Source: an uncultured Megasphaera sp.
GTDB taxonomy: Bacteria; Bacillota; Negativicutes; Veillonellales; Megasphaeraceae
Direction of reading: 5' to 3'
Length of the DNA: 64,000 nucleotides
Assembly: GCF_900539295.1 (NCBI RefSeq)
Contig: NZ_UQBH01000007.1
Coordinates: 1 to 64,000, forward strand
Part shown: piece after piece, positions 31,065-39,720 of the stretch
How the letters are laid out: each line of letters begins with the position of its first letter
Numbering within the stretch: the stretch's first letter is position 1
The notes under the pieces: model-generated
Seen by the model: only the letters and a program-made list of their open reading frames with translations
Told to the model about the DNA's origin: nothing
Databases searched by the model: none
Translations under genes and position numbers: made by a program

Positions 31065-32073
31065 GGCCGCTGACCTCCTTCATTCCGGCTTCTAATTTTT
31101 CGACACAATGGGTAAAGGAAATGTATTCGGGACAGATGGCATCACACCGGCCGCAGCCGACACACATCTGGAAGCCCGAGCGCTTCTTGAAATCGAGAAC
31201 CTTGTGGAGGACCTTGAAGCGCATCCGTTCGCCGGCTTTCTTGCGGAAACAGAGGCCGCCGGCCACTTCCGTATAGCCGTCGATCATGCACGATGCCTGG
31301 ACGCGGCGCCGTTCGCCGGCCTGGCCGTTTTCGGTGTAAAACAGATCCTGCATGGACCAGCAGGTGCAGGTCGGACAGGCAACGGTGCAGCGTCCGCACT
31401 TGATGCAGCGCTTGTCGTATTCGTCCCAAATAGAGCTCTTGGCAACGGCTGACGTCAGGTTTTCCGGAACCTTGACGGTCAGGCTGTTTTCCATAACAGC
31501 ATCAGGCGTGACGTCCACTTCGGCAGCGCCCATGTCGATGAAGGCCCTGGCCAGTTCCGGATCTTTGCAGTCGATTTCAAAGCCGCCGCTGCGGACGTTT
31601 ACGGCCACGTCGTAGTCCGTGCTGACGTTGGTCCCCATGGAGACGCAGAAACAGCCGTCAAAGTCGTGGTCGCAGCCCATGAGGACGAATTTCAGTCCAT
31701 CGCGGACGCGCTTGTAATAGGAGTCTTCCGGCCCGTTTTCGAGGAACATATAATCGAGGCGTTTTACGGCGTGGAGGTCGCAGCTGCGGAGGAAGACGAT
31801 AGTCCCCCGCGTCGGCCCTTCCGATTCGGTCATACCATGTTCCGTAAAGTACAATAAGGTCTGGCTCAATGGCAGGAGAATATCCTTAAAGGAGTATTCC
31901 GACCGATCGTTCCAATCGATGTCGGCCAAATCCGTGACTTTCCCGTAACGAACGACGTCTGTTTCAGAAAAACGTCCCGTTCCTTCAAAGACTTTCGGAG
32001 CGTAAATGTCATATTTTTTTCTCCAGCTATCGAAGACAGTTTGAAATTTTTCAAGTGATACCGCGTATCCCAT
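31057..32073 (-). CDS. asrA: Anaerobic sulfite reductase subunit A (4Fe-4S protein)
   Basis: This 338-residue iron-sulfur subunit has two ferredoxin clusters in the C-terminal half: CIKCGRCTVACPTC, and CVGCGRCDAICPEY. The N-terminal half matches the AsrA/HydB-like domain, including FLRSCDLHAVKRLDYMFL. It passes electrons between AsrB and AsrC. Its start follows GAGGGG. The promoter region (32074-32200) is separate from the upstream cysN operon, which ends in a terminator at 32258-32294. Confidence 0.94.
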   Translation of the reverse strand: MGYAVSLEKFQTVFDSWRKKYDIYAPKVFEGTGRFSETDVVRYGKVTDLADIDWNDRSEYSFKDILLPLSQTLLYFTEHGMTESEGPTRGTIVFLRSCDLHAVKRLDYMFLENGPEDSYYKRVRDGLKFVLMGCDHDFDGCFCVSMGTNVSTDYDVAVNVRSGGFEIDCKDPELARAFIDMGAAEVDVTPDAVMENSLTVKVPENLTSAVAKSSIWDEYDKRCIKCGRCTVACPTCTCWSMQDLFYTENGQAGERRRVQASCMIDGYTEVAGGLCFRKKAGERMRFKVLHKVLDFKKRSGFQMCVGCGRCDAICPEYISFTHCVEKLEAGMKEVSGHE

Positions 32074-32170
32074 AGCAGTCCCCTCTTTCAGTAAATACTT
32101 TTTTTCACATAGATCGTGACAGCAATCTTATTTCTAGCTTGTCCTTATCATAGCAGGAAGGCGTCGTTCA

Positions 32171-32192
32171 AACTGTTGCCGTGGCAACGGTT
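32171..32192. promoter_or_regulatory. Inverted repeat upstream of asrA, candidate operator
   Basis: Arms AACTGTTGCC and GGCAACGGTT around GT, with one mismatch in ten pairs, lie about 100 bases before asrA. A Crp/Fnr-type regulator is a fair guess, and one is encoded at 25363. A leftward -10-like TATGAT lies nearby at 32149-32154. Confidence 0.45.
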
Positions 32193-32257
32193 ATTGAAAA
32201 TTCCCGCAATTAATCATGCTTAAAAGTCATCCATACCTCCATCCCCAAAAGGCAAAA

Positions 32258-32294
32258 AAAGTGCCGCTCCCGCCGTGGGAACAGCACTTTTTTG
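32258..32294. terminator. Terminator after cysN
   Basis: Arms AAAAGTGC and GCACTTTT with an inner CCC/GGG stem end the riboswitch operon and separate it from asrA. A and T runs lie on both sides. Confidence 0.75.
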
Positions 32295-32303
32295 GTGATG
32301 AAG

Positions 32304-33998
32304 TTATTCAAAATCGTTATGGAATTTAATCGTGCGGTACGTTTCAAAAGTCAGCCATTTATCGAAGACCTTGGCATCGGGATTGTCCCCGGCAGCGGCA
32401 TAATCGGCCTTAAAGGCGGCAAATTCCTGTGCCGAATGGACATTGATGGCAAAGCCCCGGCCGTTGACCAATGGTTTTTCTGTATAGGCATACCCGTCGA
32501 GGGACAGGATGTTGGCTACCTTGGCCTTACGGATTTCGACGGCCAGATTATCGCGGAGGATAAGGATGTCGAAGTCGTCGGGGTAGGCGTAGGTTTCACC
32601 TTTGGTCGGAATGGCATCGCCAATGTGATACTGGCGGTAAGCCGGTTTAGCCTTAGTGATGTTCAGGCTCTGCATACCGTAGAAGAAGTCTTCAAAGACG
32701 TCGCCCCGGCCTTTCAGGCTGCCGTTGACAAAGGTGTGGTCCCTGTCGGTATCGTTGCCGTCGATGACGACGCCGCAGGCCGAGGTCATGTTGGTGACCC
32801 GGTCGATGAGGATCAGTTCGCCAAGCCCCTTGTGATGACTGAAGGTATCGACAACGATCGGTTCCTGGAGGAACAAGGTGCAGACGGCGATTTCGTTCTT
32901 AGACACGGATGTCGCCCGTTTTTTCTCGCCCGTATTGACGTCGATGGTGTAGTCGACGTCGGTCAGGACGCCGACGATTTCTTTCGTTCCCAATTTGACG
33001 ACGTATTCTTTTCCGACGACTAAGGGCTGATCATCCATCCAGAGCATGGTCGCCGTAATGCGCTGACCGAGGCCGATAGCCGTGTCTTTGGTAAAGACGC
33101 AGCCTCGGGAGACGTCGACTTCCCGGTCGAGCTGGACGTTGACCGGCTGACCTTTTGAGGCCGACGGCACGGAATTAAAACCGACCAAGAGGTCTTTGAC
33201 CTTAGCTTCCTGCTTGCTGGGCAGGATATGAACCGTGTCGCCGATGGCCAGGCTGCCGCTTTCGATCTGACCCTGGAAACCGCGGAAGGTATGGTTCGGC
33301 CGGCAGACGCGCTGAATGGGAAGGTAAAAGCCTTCTTCGTCATTTTCTTCGACGTCGACTGTTTCCAAGTATTCGAGGATGGTCGGGCCGTCGTACCAAG
33401 CCATGGGCACGGACTTTTTGGTAACGTTGTCCCCTTCCGTCGCCGAGACGGGAATAAAGACAGCATTTTCCAATTCCAAGTCGTCCCGAAGAGCTTCGAT
33501 ATCCTGTTTGATGGCTTCAAAGCGCTTCTGATCGTAGTCGACGAGGTCCATCTTGTTGATGGCAAAGATGAAGTAGCGGATGCCCATGAGGGCGCAGATC
33601 CGGGCGTGGCGCCGGGTCTGGACCAAGACGCCCTGGGTGGCATCGATGAGGATGATGGCCAAATCGGCAAAAGAGGCGCCGACGGCCATGTTGCGCGTAT
33701 ATTCTTCGTGGCCCGGCGTATCGGCGACGATGAAGCTGCGATTATCCGTATTGAAGTAGCGATAGGCCACGTCGATGGTGATGCCCTGTTCCCGTTCGGC
33801 CATGAGCCCGTCGAGGAGGAGCGAATAGTCGATGGCGCCGCCGCGGCTGCCGACCTTACTTTCCAGCTCCAAAGCTCGTTTCTGGTCGGCATAGAGCAGT
33901 TTGGCATCGTACAGTAAGTGGCCGATCAAGGTCGATTTGCCGTCGTCGACGCTGCCGCAGGTGATGAATCTTAATAACCCGTTTTCATTTCTGTCCAT
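32304..33998 (-). CDS. cysN: Sulfate adenylyltransferase GTPase subunit (CysN), with long C-terminal extension
   Basis: This 564-residue protein is the GTPase subunit of ATP sulfurylase, which with CysD makes APS. Seen: P-loop GSVDDGKST, switch REQGITIDVAYR, DTPGHEEY, NKMD and an SATEGDN segment, then two beta-barrel domains. Typical CysN is about 475 residues; here some 95 extra residues follow (from about 470: PAYRQYHIGDAIPTKG onward), with no homologue I recognise and no sign of an APS kinase P-loop. Its start overlaps the cysD stop by one base. Confidence 0.92.
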   Translation of the reverse strand: MDRNENGLLRFITCGSVDDGKSTLIGHLLYDAKLLYADQKRALELESKVGSRGGAIDYSLLLDGLMAEREQGITIDVAYRYFNTDNRSFIVADTPGHEEYTRNMAVGASFADLAIILIDATQGVLVQTRRHARICALMGIRYFIFAINKMDLVDYDQKRFEAIKQDIEALRDDLELENAVFIPVSATEGDNVTKKSVPMAWYDGPTILEYLETVDVEENDEEGFYLPIQRVCRPNHTFRGFQGQIESGSLAIGDTVHILPSKQEAKVKDLLVGFNSVPSASKGQPVNVQLDREVDVSRGCVFTKDTAIGLGQRITATMLWMDDQPLVVGKEYVVKLGTKEIVGVLTDVDYTIDVNTGEKKRATSVSKNEIAVCTLFLQEPIVVDTFSHHKGLGELILIDRVTNMTSACGVVIDGNDTDRDHTFVNGSLKGRGDVFEDFFYGMQSLNITKAKPAYRQYHIGDAIPTKGETYAYPDDFDILILRDNLAVEIRKAKVANILSLDGYAYTEKPLVNGRGFAINVHSAQEFAAFKADYAAAGDNPDAKVFDKWLTFETYRTIKFHNDFE

Positions 33999-34897
33999 TA
34001 GAAATACCCCTCTCTCTTTCTGCGTTCCATGCTGCCGGCTGCTTCATTGTCGATGACCCGGCTCGTCCGTTCTGACGATACGGCACTCAAGGTTTCGTCG
34101 ATGATGGCGTCCAGCGTGTCGGCATCCGATTCGATGCCCCCCGTAAGCGGATAGCAGCCCAGGGTCCGGAAGCGAATCTTTTTATGCATGACTTCTTCAC
34201 CGGGTTTGAGGCGCATGCGGTCGTCGTCGACCATGATGATGTTGCCGTCGCGGTAGACGCAGGGCCGTTCAGCGGCAAAATACAGGGATACGATATCGAT
34301 GTTTTCCCGCTTGATGTACTGCCAGATATCCTTTTCCGTCCAGTTGGAAATAGGAAATACACGCATACTTTCCCCTTTATGGATATGGGTGTTGTACAGT
34401 TTCCACATTTCCGGACGCTGGTTTTTCGGATCCCAAGCCTGAGCTTCGTTGCGGAAGGAGAAGATACGTTCCTTGGCACGGGACTTTTCTTCGTCGCGCC
34501 GACCGCCGCCGAAAGCTGCCGTAAAGCCGTATTGGTTCAGGGCCTGCTTTAAGGCCTGGGTCTTCATGATATCCGTATAGGACGCGCCGTAATCGAAGGG
34601 GTTGACCCCTTGTTTTACCCCTTCCTGATTGATATGTTCAATGAGCTGGAGGCCGTATTTTTTCATCGTTTCATCGCGGAAGCGAATCATTTCCTTAAAC
34701 TTCCAGGTCGTGTTGACGTGGAGGAAAGGAAAAGGCGGCTTTTCCGGATAAAAGGCTTTCAAGGCCAAATGGAGCATGACCGAGCTGTCTTTGCCGATGG
34801 AATAGAGCATGACGGGCTTTTCACACTCTGCAGCCACTTCGCGGATGATGTAAATCGCTTCGGCTTCCAAGTTGTCAAGATGCGATAATGCAGACAT
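33998..34897 (-). CDS. cysD: Sulfate adenylyltransferase small subunit (CysD)
   Basis: This 299-residue protein is the catalytic, PAPS-reductase-fold subunit of ATP sulfurylase. Seen: the PP-loop SIGKDSSVMLHLALKAF, FLHVNTTWKFKEMIRFRD, the AFGGGRRDEEKSRAKERIFS segment, RVFPISNWTEKDIW and ending in the typical KREGYF. Length is normal. Start after GAGGGGG. It forms the ATP sulfurylase with CysN and sits directly after aprB in the operon. Confidence 0.96.
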   Translation of the reverse strand: MSALSHLDNLEAEAIYIIREVAAECEKPVMLYSIGKDSSVMLHLALKAFYPEKPPFPFLHVNTTWKFKEMIRFRDETMKKYGLQLIEHINQEGVKQGVNPFDYGASYTDIMKTQALKQALNQYGFTAAFGGGRRDEEKSRAKERIFSFRNEAQAWDPKNQRPEMWKLYNTHIHKGESMRVFPISNWTEKDIWQYIKRENIDIVSLYFAAERPCVYRDGNIIMVDDDRMRLKPGEEVMHKKIRFRTLGCYPLTGGIESDADTLDAIIDETLSAVSSERTSRVIDNEAAGSMERRKREGYF

Positions 34898-34934
34898 AAT
34901 AATCCCCCTCTAAACAGATAGATAGTAAGGCCGG

Positions 34935-35249
34935 TTAATACGAATTGGCCTGTTTGCGGTCGATGGTAATCGTTTCTTCCTTGCCGTCTGGCCGGTGAAT
35001 GTGCCACTTGATGAACTGTCCTTCGGTAGTGACGTTCATCGTGCTGCCCCGGCCGCCCATATCGGCGCCGAGGTAAAAGTCGATGGCCTGAACGGGACAC
35101 TCTTTGACGCAGGATACACAGCCCCAACAGTCTTTGGGGTAATGCATCCAGGCCTTGCCGGCGTCGTTCATATCGATGAGGCTGCCCGGGCAGACGGACA
35201 CACAGCGTTTGCAGCCGATGCAGCGGTCTTGATTAATGCGAATGCTCAT
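34935..35249 (-). CDS. aprB: Adenylylsulfate reductase beta subunit (4Fe-4S)
   Basis: This 104-residue ferredoxin-type protein has two 4Fe-4S motifs, CIGCKRCVSVCPG and CWGCVSCVKECPV, then the AprB tail ADMGGRGSTMNV and a final ANSY. It is shorter than the AprB of sulfate reducers (about 150), which have a longer C-terminal arm. It passes electrons to AprA. Its start overlaps the aprA stop by 17 bases, showing translational coupling. RBS AGGAGG. Confidence 0.88.
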   Translation of the reverse strand: MSIRINQDRCIGCKRCVSVCPGSLIDMNDAGKAWMHYPKDCWGCVSCVKECPVQAIDFYLGADMGGRGSTMNVTTEGQFIKWHIHRPDGKEETITIDRKQANSY

Positions 35250-36930
35250 AAAGAGTCCCTCCTGATACTAAGTCGCGGTACACCATGTGAATCTGACCGT
35301 CTTCATCCATGCGGGAATTGACGTATTTCAGCCATTCGTCCTTCTGGTCGGGATAGTCGAGGTTTTCGGCAAAGGAATGCCACCGCGTTTCCTTGCGGGC
35401 CCGGAGGTGGGCAATGAGGACTTTGCAGACCGTCAGCCGTTCCCGGAGTTCGTAGACGAAGAGCAGTTCATGGTAATCGCCGGCACCGACGCTGGTCGCC
35501 AGATCCGTGAGCTGGTCGATTTTTTCATCGGCCAGCGCCAGCTGTCGTTCATTGTACTGGTAATGGCTGCCGATGCCGCCGGCGTAGGTGTCCATGACTT
35601 TCTGCATGGCTTCTTCCAGTTCTTCGACGGTAAAGAAAGGCCGTTCTTCGCCGAGGAAGGCGTTGTATTCAGCCACCTTGTCGGCTAAGATCTGCCGTTC
35701 TTCGTCAGCCGTCAGTTCAAAACCTTCGGACAGGGCCGTTTCCACGATGTGCTTAGCGGCGATTTCCCCTTCGACGAGGGCACCGGTTACGTACTTCTGC
35801 GGGCAGCCGCCGGCGACGTCACCGGCAGCATAGAGGCCGTGAATCGTCGTCTGCCGATGGGTATCGACCCAGTAGCCGCTGGCCGTATGGCCGCCGACGA
35901 CGTAAGGTTCGGTCCCTTCGATTTCGACGTTCTGCTGACTCGGCCGTTTCCCCGATTCAATCCACTTCAAGGTCTGGCTCGGTGCCATATTGAGGTAGGC
36001 TTTTAAGAGGGCTTCATCTTCGTCAGCCGTCAGCCCCTCTGTCTTGAGGTAGCACGGTCCCTTGCCGTCAAGGCTTTCCCGGACCGTACCGTAGAGGCGC
36101 TGAGACGTGGTCAGGCCGTATTTATCTTCATAGACTTCGCCTTTGGCGTTGATCTGCTTGGCGCCGACGCCTTGGGCGATGGTCCCCGTCGGGGCAATGG
36201 TATCCTTGCAGCGCAGGGCGATGAAGCGCATTTCAAAGGTCGTCATTTCAGCGCCGGCCCGGATGCCCATAGCGTAGCCTGCGCCCGTATTAAAGGGGCA
36301 GTACCACATCTTATGGCGGGAAAAGCCGGGGTTGTTGGGCCGATAGAGGCCGGCTGCACCGCCGGTGGCGCAGAGGACGGCCTTGGCCCGGATTTCATAG
36401 GCTGTACCGGTCCGGATATCGAAGCCTAAGGCTCCGGCAATGCGGTTGTCGCGGACGATGTAGTCGGTGATATTCAAGTGGTTGATGACCTGTACGCCGT
36501 CCAGTTTCTGTACGGCATCGGCTAAGATGGTCTTGATGTTTTCGCCGTTGATCTTGATGTTGCGCGGGCCGCGGGTGACGTATTCCCCCTGTTCGTCCTT
36601 CAAGATGACCAGGCCCAGTTCTTCGAGCTTTTTAGTGACTTCATTGAGGCCTTCCGACATGGTCAAAAGAAGGTCTTCGCGGACGATGCCGGCAGCGTCT
36701 TTTTTGGCGTAGTCCACATAGAACTGCGGCGTATGGCCCTTGGTGATATAGGCATTCAAGGCGTTGACACCGGCTGCCAGACAACCGCTGCGGCGAATGT
36801 CTGCCTTTTCGGCGATGACCACGGAAGCCTCTGACAGGCTCTTGAGGGTCAGGGCGGCGTAACAGCCGGCCGTGCCTCCGCCGATGATGAGGACATCGGT
36901 ATGGATGATTTGCTCCTTGGTAATCTGCAT
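35233..36930 (-). CDS. aprA: Adenylylsulfate reductase alpha subunit (flavoprotein)
   Basis: This 565-residue flavoprotein reduces APS to sulfite and AMP. It has an N-terminal FAD-binding dinucleotide fold (TDVLIIGGGTAGCYAAL), the conserved GVNALNAYI and active-site region FNTGAGYAMGIRAGAEMTTFEMRF, a GLYAAGDVAGGCPQKYVTGALVEG FAD loop, and a helical end. It belongs to the succinate dehydrogenase/fumarate reductase flavoprotein superfamily, and the neighbouring aprB and cysDN decide the call. It lies after cysA by 16 bases. In most Firmicutes, APS or PAPS reduction in assimilation is done by CysH instead. Confidence 0.88.
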   Translation of the reverse strand: MQITKEQIIHTDVLIIGGGTAGCYAALTLKSLSEASVVIAEKADIRRSGCLAAGVNALNAYITKGHTPQFYVDYAKKDAAGIVREDLLLTMSEGLNEVTKKLEELGLVILKDEQGEYVTRGPRNIKINGENIKTILADAVQKLDGVQVINHLNITDYIVRDNRIAGALGFDIRTGTAYEIRAKAVLCATGGAAGLYRPNNPGFSRHKMWYCPFNTGAGYAMGIRAGAEMTTFEMRFIALRCKDTIAPTGTIAQGVGAKQINAKGEVYEDKYGLTTSQRLYGTVRESLDGKGPCYLKTEGLTADEDEALLKAYLNMAPSQTLKWIESGKRPSQQNVEIEGTEPYVVGGHTASGYWVDTHRQTTIHGLYAAGDVAGGCPQKYVTGALVEGEIAAKHIVETALSEGFELTADEERQILADKVAEYNAFLGEERPFFTVEELEEAMQKVMDTYAGGIGSHYQYNERQLALADEKIDQLTDLATSVGAGDYHELLFVYELRERLTVCKVLIAHLRARKETRWHSFAENLDYPDQKDEWLKYVNSRMDEDGQIHMVYRDLVSGGTLYEHSH

Positions 36931-36946
36931 GGTATAACTCCTTCGC

Positions 36947-38008
36947 TTAAATATAGAATATATCGCCGCCGCTCATGGCGCTGTTTTCTCGTAAATAGGT
37001 CTTATCGCCGTCGAGGACGTGGAGGCGGTAAATGAGGACCTGCACCGTTTCACCGACCTCAAGGGCCGGTGCATCAAAAGCGTATTCGCCGTGAACGAGG
37101 ATATCTTTGATGCGAACGGTCACGTCGAGGCGGCTGCCCCGGAAGACGACGGCTTCGACGACGCCGTATTCCGCGGCGCTGGCGTAGCGCTTCATGGTCC
37201 CCTGTTTATAAATCTTGAGGAATTCCGGCCGGATGATGGCCTTTTTCGGGCCGCCGATGTTGACGAAGCCCGTGAGGATGCTGCAGTTATCGATGACGAC
37301 AGGCGTCCCGATGAACTGGGCCACAAAAGGCGTCTCGGGCTTGCTGTAAATGTCGAAGGGCGTCCCGACCTGCTCGATTCGGCCGCGGTTGGTAATGATG
37401 ATTTCATCGGCCACCTCGACGGCCTCATCCTGGTCGTGGGTGACGAAGAGGCTGGTAATGCCGACGCGGTGAATGGTCTCCTTCAGCCAGTTGCGAAGTT
37501 CCTGCCGCACTTTGGCATCAATGGCCGCAAAAGGTTCATCGAGGAGGAGGACCTGAGGCTTCGGCGCCAAGGCCCTGGCAAAGGCCACGCGCTGGCGCTG
37601 GCCGCCGGAAAGCTGGTTGGGATAGCGCCCTTCCATGCCGGCCAGGCCGACTAGGTCGATCATCTCCAGGACCCGTTCACGAATCTGTTTCTTCCCCATC
37701 CCCTGAATGGTAAGGCCGAAGGCGACGTTGTCAAAGACCGTCATATAGCGAAACAGGGCGTAGTTCTGAAAGACGAAGCCGATGCCCCGCTTGGCAGCAG
37801 GAATGTCATTGACTCGTTTGCCGTCGATGACGATGTCGCCGCTGTTAGGATTTTCAAGGCCCGCCAGCATGCGCAGGATCGTCGTCTTACCGCTGCCGCT
37901 GGGCCCCAAAAGGGCGACGAGCTTGCCCTTCTCGACGCCAAAGGAAACGTCCCGCGAGGCGTGGAAGGAGCCGTAATTTTTTTCAATATGCTTCATCTCG
38001 ACGTACAT
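36947..38008 (-). CDS. cysA: Sulfate/thiosulfate ABC transporter ATP-binding protein
   Basis: This 353-residue ATPase has Walker A LGPSGSGKTTILRMLAGLE, Q-loop FQNYALFRYMTVFDNVAFGL, the LSGGQRQRVAFARALAPKP signature, LLLDEPFAAIDAKVR and a H-loop (FVTHDQDEA). A C-terminal TOBE-type domain ends the protein. It powers sulfate import with CysT and CysW. It is in the operon 11 bases after cysW. Confidence 0.95.
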   Translation of the reverse strand: MYVEMKHIEKNYGSFHASRDVSFGVEKGKLVALLGPSGSGKTTILRMLAGLENPNSGDIVIDGKRVNDIPAAKRGIGFVFQNYALFRYMTVFDNVAFGLTIQGMGKKQIRERVLEMIDLVGLAGMEGRYPNQLSGGQRQRVAFARALAPKPQVLLLDEPFAAIDAKVRQELRNWLKETIHRVGITSLFVTHDQDEAVEVADEIIITNRGRIEQVGTPFDIYSKPETPFVAQFIGTPVVIDNCSILTGFVNIGGPKKAIIRPEFLKIYKQGTMKRYASAAEYGVVEAVVFRGSRLDVTVRIKDILVHGEYAFDAPALEVGETVQVLIYRLHVLDGDKTYLRENSAMSGGDIFYI

Positions 38009-38019
38009 GACATCACCTC

Positions 38020-38850
38020 CTATGATGGCTTGTGGAGCTTCGATTCAAAGAATACTCTCAGCAAGAGAACGCCGACGGCCAATAGCACCAATAAGGACGA
38101 CACGGCAAAGGCTGCCGTAATGGCGTCGGCCGATCCCGACTGGTAGAGGGCATCGATTTCAAGGGGCAGGGTAAAGGTTTCGCCCCGCAGTTTCGACATG
38201 GCACTGACAGCACCGAATTCGCCGAGGGCCCGGGCCGAACAGAGGACGATGCCGTACAATAAGGCCCATTTGATCTGCGGCAGAGTTATGCGGAAGAAAA
38301 TCGTCCTGCCCTTGGCCCCCATGAGGGCCGCCGCCTCTTCTTCATCGCGGCCGTTGGCGTGAAGGACTGGGATGATTTCCCGGAAGACGAAGGGAAAGGT
38401 GACGAAAATCGTCGCCAAGATGACGCCGGGAACGGCGAAGACGATTTGAATATCGGTCCCTAAATAGTCGTTCAGGACTTCAATCCACTGACCAATCCAG
38501 CCCATGCGGCCGAAGGTCATGATGAAGGCCAGGCCGGCAATGACCGGCGAGACAGAAAAAGGGATGTCGATGAGGGTCGTCAACAAGTGCTTTCCCCGGA
38601 AATCGAATTTTGCGATGGCCCAGGCGGCACAGAGGCCGAAGACGGTATTGACGGCGACGGCAATGACCGTGGCAATCAAAGTCAGGCGCAGGGCCGACAG
38701 GACGTAAGGCGTCGTAAGGGCTCTGACATAGAAGGCCCAGCCTTCGGCCAGAGAATTGACCAGGACCGAAATGAGGGGCACGATGAGCATGATGACGACG
38801 AAGACGACGCTGATGCTCAGTAAGAGTATTTCTGTCTTGCTGTGCTTCAT
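38020..38850 (-). CDS. cysW: Sulfate ABC transporter permease CysW
   Basis: This 276-residue inner-membrane protein has six predicted helices and the ABC permease loop with EEEAAALMGAKGRTIFFRITLPQIKWALLYG, followed by ARALGEFGAV. It pairs with CysT in the sulfate importer. The start follows GAGGAGGGG, and it is 12 bases after cysT. Confidence 0.93.
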   Translation of the reverse strand: MKHSKTEILLLSISVVFVVIMLIVPLISVLVNSLAEGWAFYVRALTTPYVLSALRLTLIATVIAVAVNTVFGLCAAWAIAKFDFRGKHLLTTLIDIPFSVSPVIAGLAFIMTFGRMGWIGQWIEVLNDYLGTDIQIVFAVPGVILATIFVTFPFVFREIIPVLHANGRDEEEAAALMGAKGRTIFFRITLPQIKWALLYGIVLCSARALGEFGAVSAMSKLRGETFTLPLEIDALYQSGSADAITAAFAVSSLLVLLAVGVLLLRVFFESKLHKPS

Positions 38851-38862
38851 GATTCCCCTCCT

Positions 38863-39708
38863 CTACTGAACGCGGCGAGCCTGCCAGACCTGAATCATAT
38901 TGATGGAAAAGAGCATGGCAAAGGCGATGATAAGCATGACCAGGGCGATGGCCGTAGCACCGGCATAGTCGACATAATTGAGCTTCTGCATGATGACGTA
39001 GGACACGACCTGAGTATGATTGCGGGCACTGTTGCCGGCAATGTAGATGACACTGCCGTATTCACCGAGGCCCCTGGCAAAGGCCAGGCCGAAGCCGGTC
39101 AAGAGAGCCGGCCGCAGTTCGGGAAAGATAATGCGCCGGAAGATGGTGAACTTCGATGCGCCGAGCATACTGCCCGCCTCTTCATAGGTCGGATCCAAGT
39201 TTTCCAAGACCGGCTGAATGGAGCGGACGACAAAGGGTATGCCGACGAAGACCAGGGCGATGACCAGGCCGATATGGGTATAGGCAATGGAAATGCCGTA
39301 CTGGGCGAAGAAGCTGCCGAAGAAGCCCGTATCGGCATAGAGCTTCGATAAGGTAATACCGGCAACGGCTGTCGGCAAGGCAAAGGGCAGCTCGATGACG
39401 CCGTTTAAGAGGGCCTTGCCGCGAAATTCATAGCGGACCAGGACCCAGGCTAAGATAAAGCCGAAGAACGAATTGATCAGCGCTGCCAAGAAGGAGCTGC
39501 CGATAGTCGTTATGAAGGCATTGCGAATGGCGCTGTTGGTGATGAGCTTAGCGTAGTCATTGGCCGTCAACTGAAAGGCGTGGCCTAAAATCGACATCAA
39601 CGGGATGAGTATCAATAAGGACAGCATGGCTAAGGTCACGCCCATGGTCAGGCCAAAACCGGGAATAATTCGGTTTCGCCCGCCCGCCGGGTTTGAAAAT
39701 GGATTCAT
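38863..39708 (-). CDS. cysT: Sulfate ABC transporter permease CysT
   Basis: This 281-residue permease has six helices and the EAA loop (YEEAGSMLGASKFTIFRRIIFPELRPALLTGFGLAFARGLGEYGSV). The second in-frame ATG is preferred, because AGGAGG is 7 bases upstream of it and directly abuts the first. It lies 12 bases after the binding-protein gene and forms the channel with CysW. Confidence 0.93.
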   Translation of the reverse strand: MNPFSNPAGGRNRIIPGFGLTMGVTLAMLSLLILIPLMSILGHAFQLTANDYAKLITNSAIRNAFITTIGSSFLAALINSFFGFILAWVLVRYEFRGKALLNGVIELPFALPTAVAGITLSKLYADTGFFGSFFAQYGISIAYTHIGLVIALVFVGIPFVVRSIQPVLENLDPTYEEAGSMLGASKFTIFRRIIFPELRPALLTGFGLAFARGLGEYGSVIYIAGNSARNHTQVVSYVIMQKLNYVDYAGATAIALVMLIIAFAMLFSINMIQVWQARRVQ

Positions 39709-39720
39709 CTGCATCCCTCC

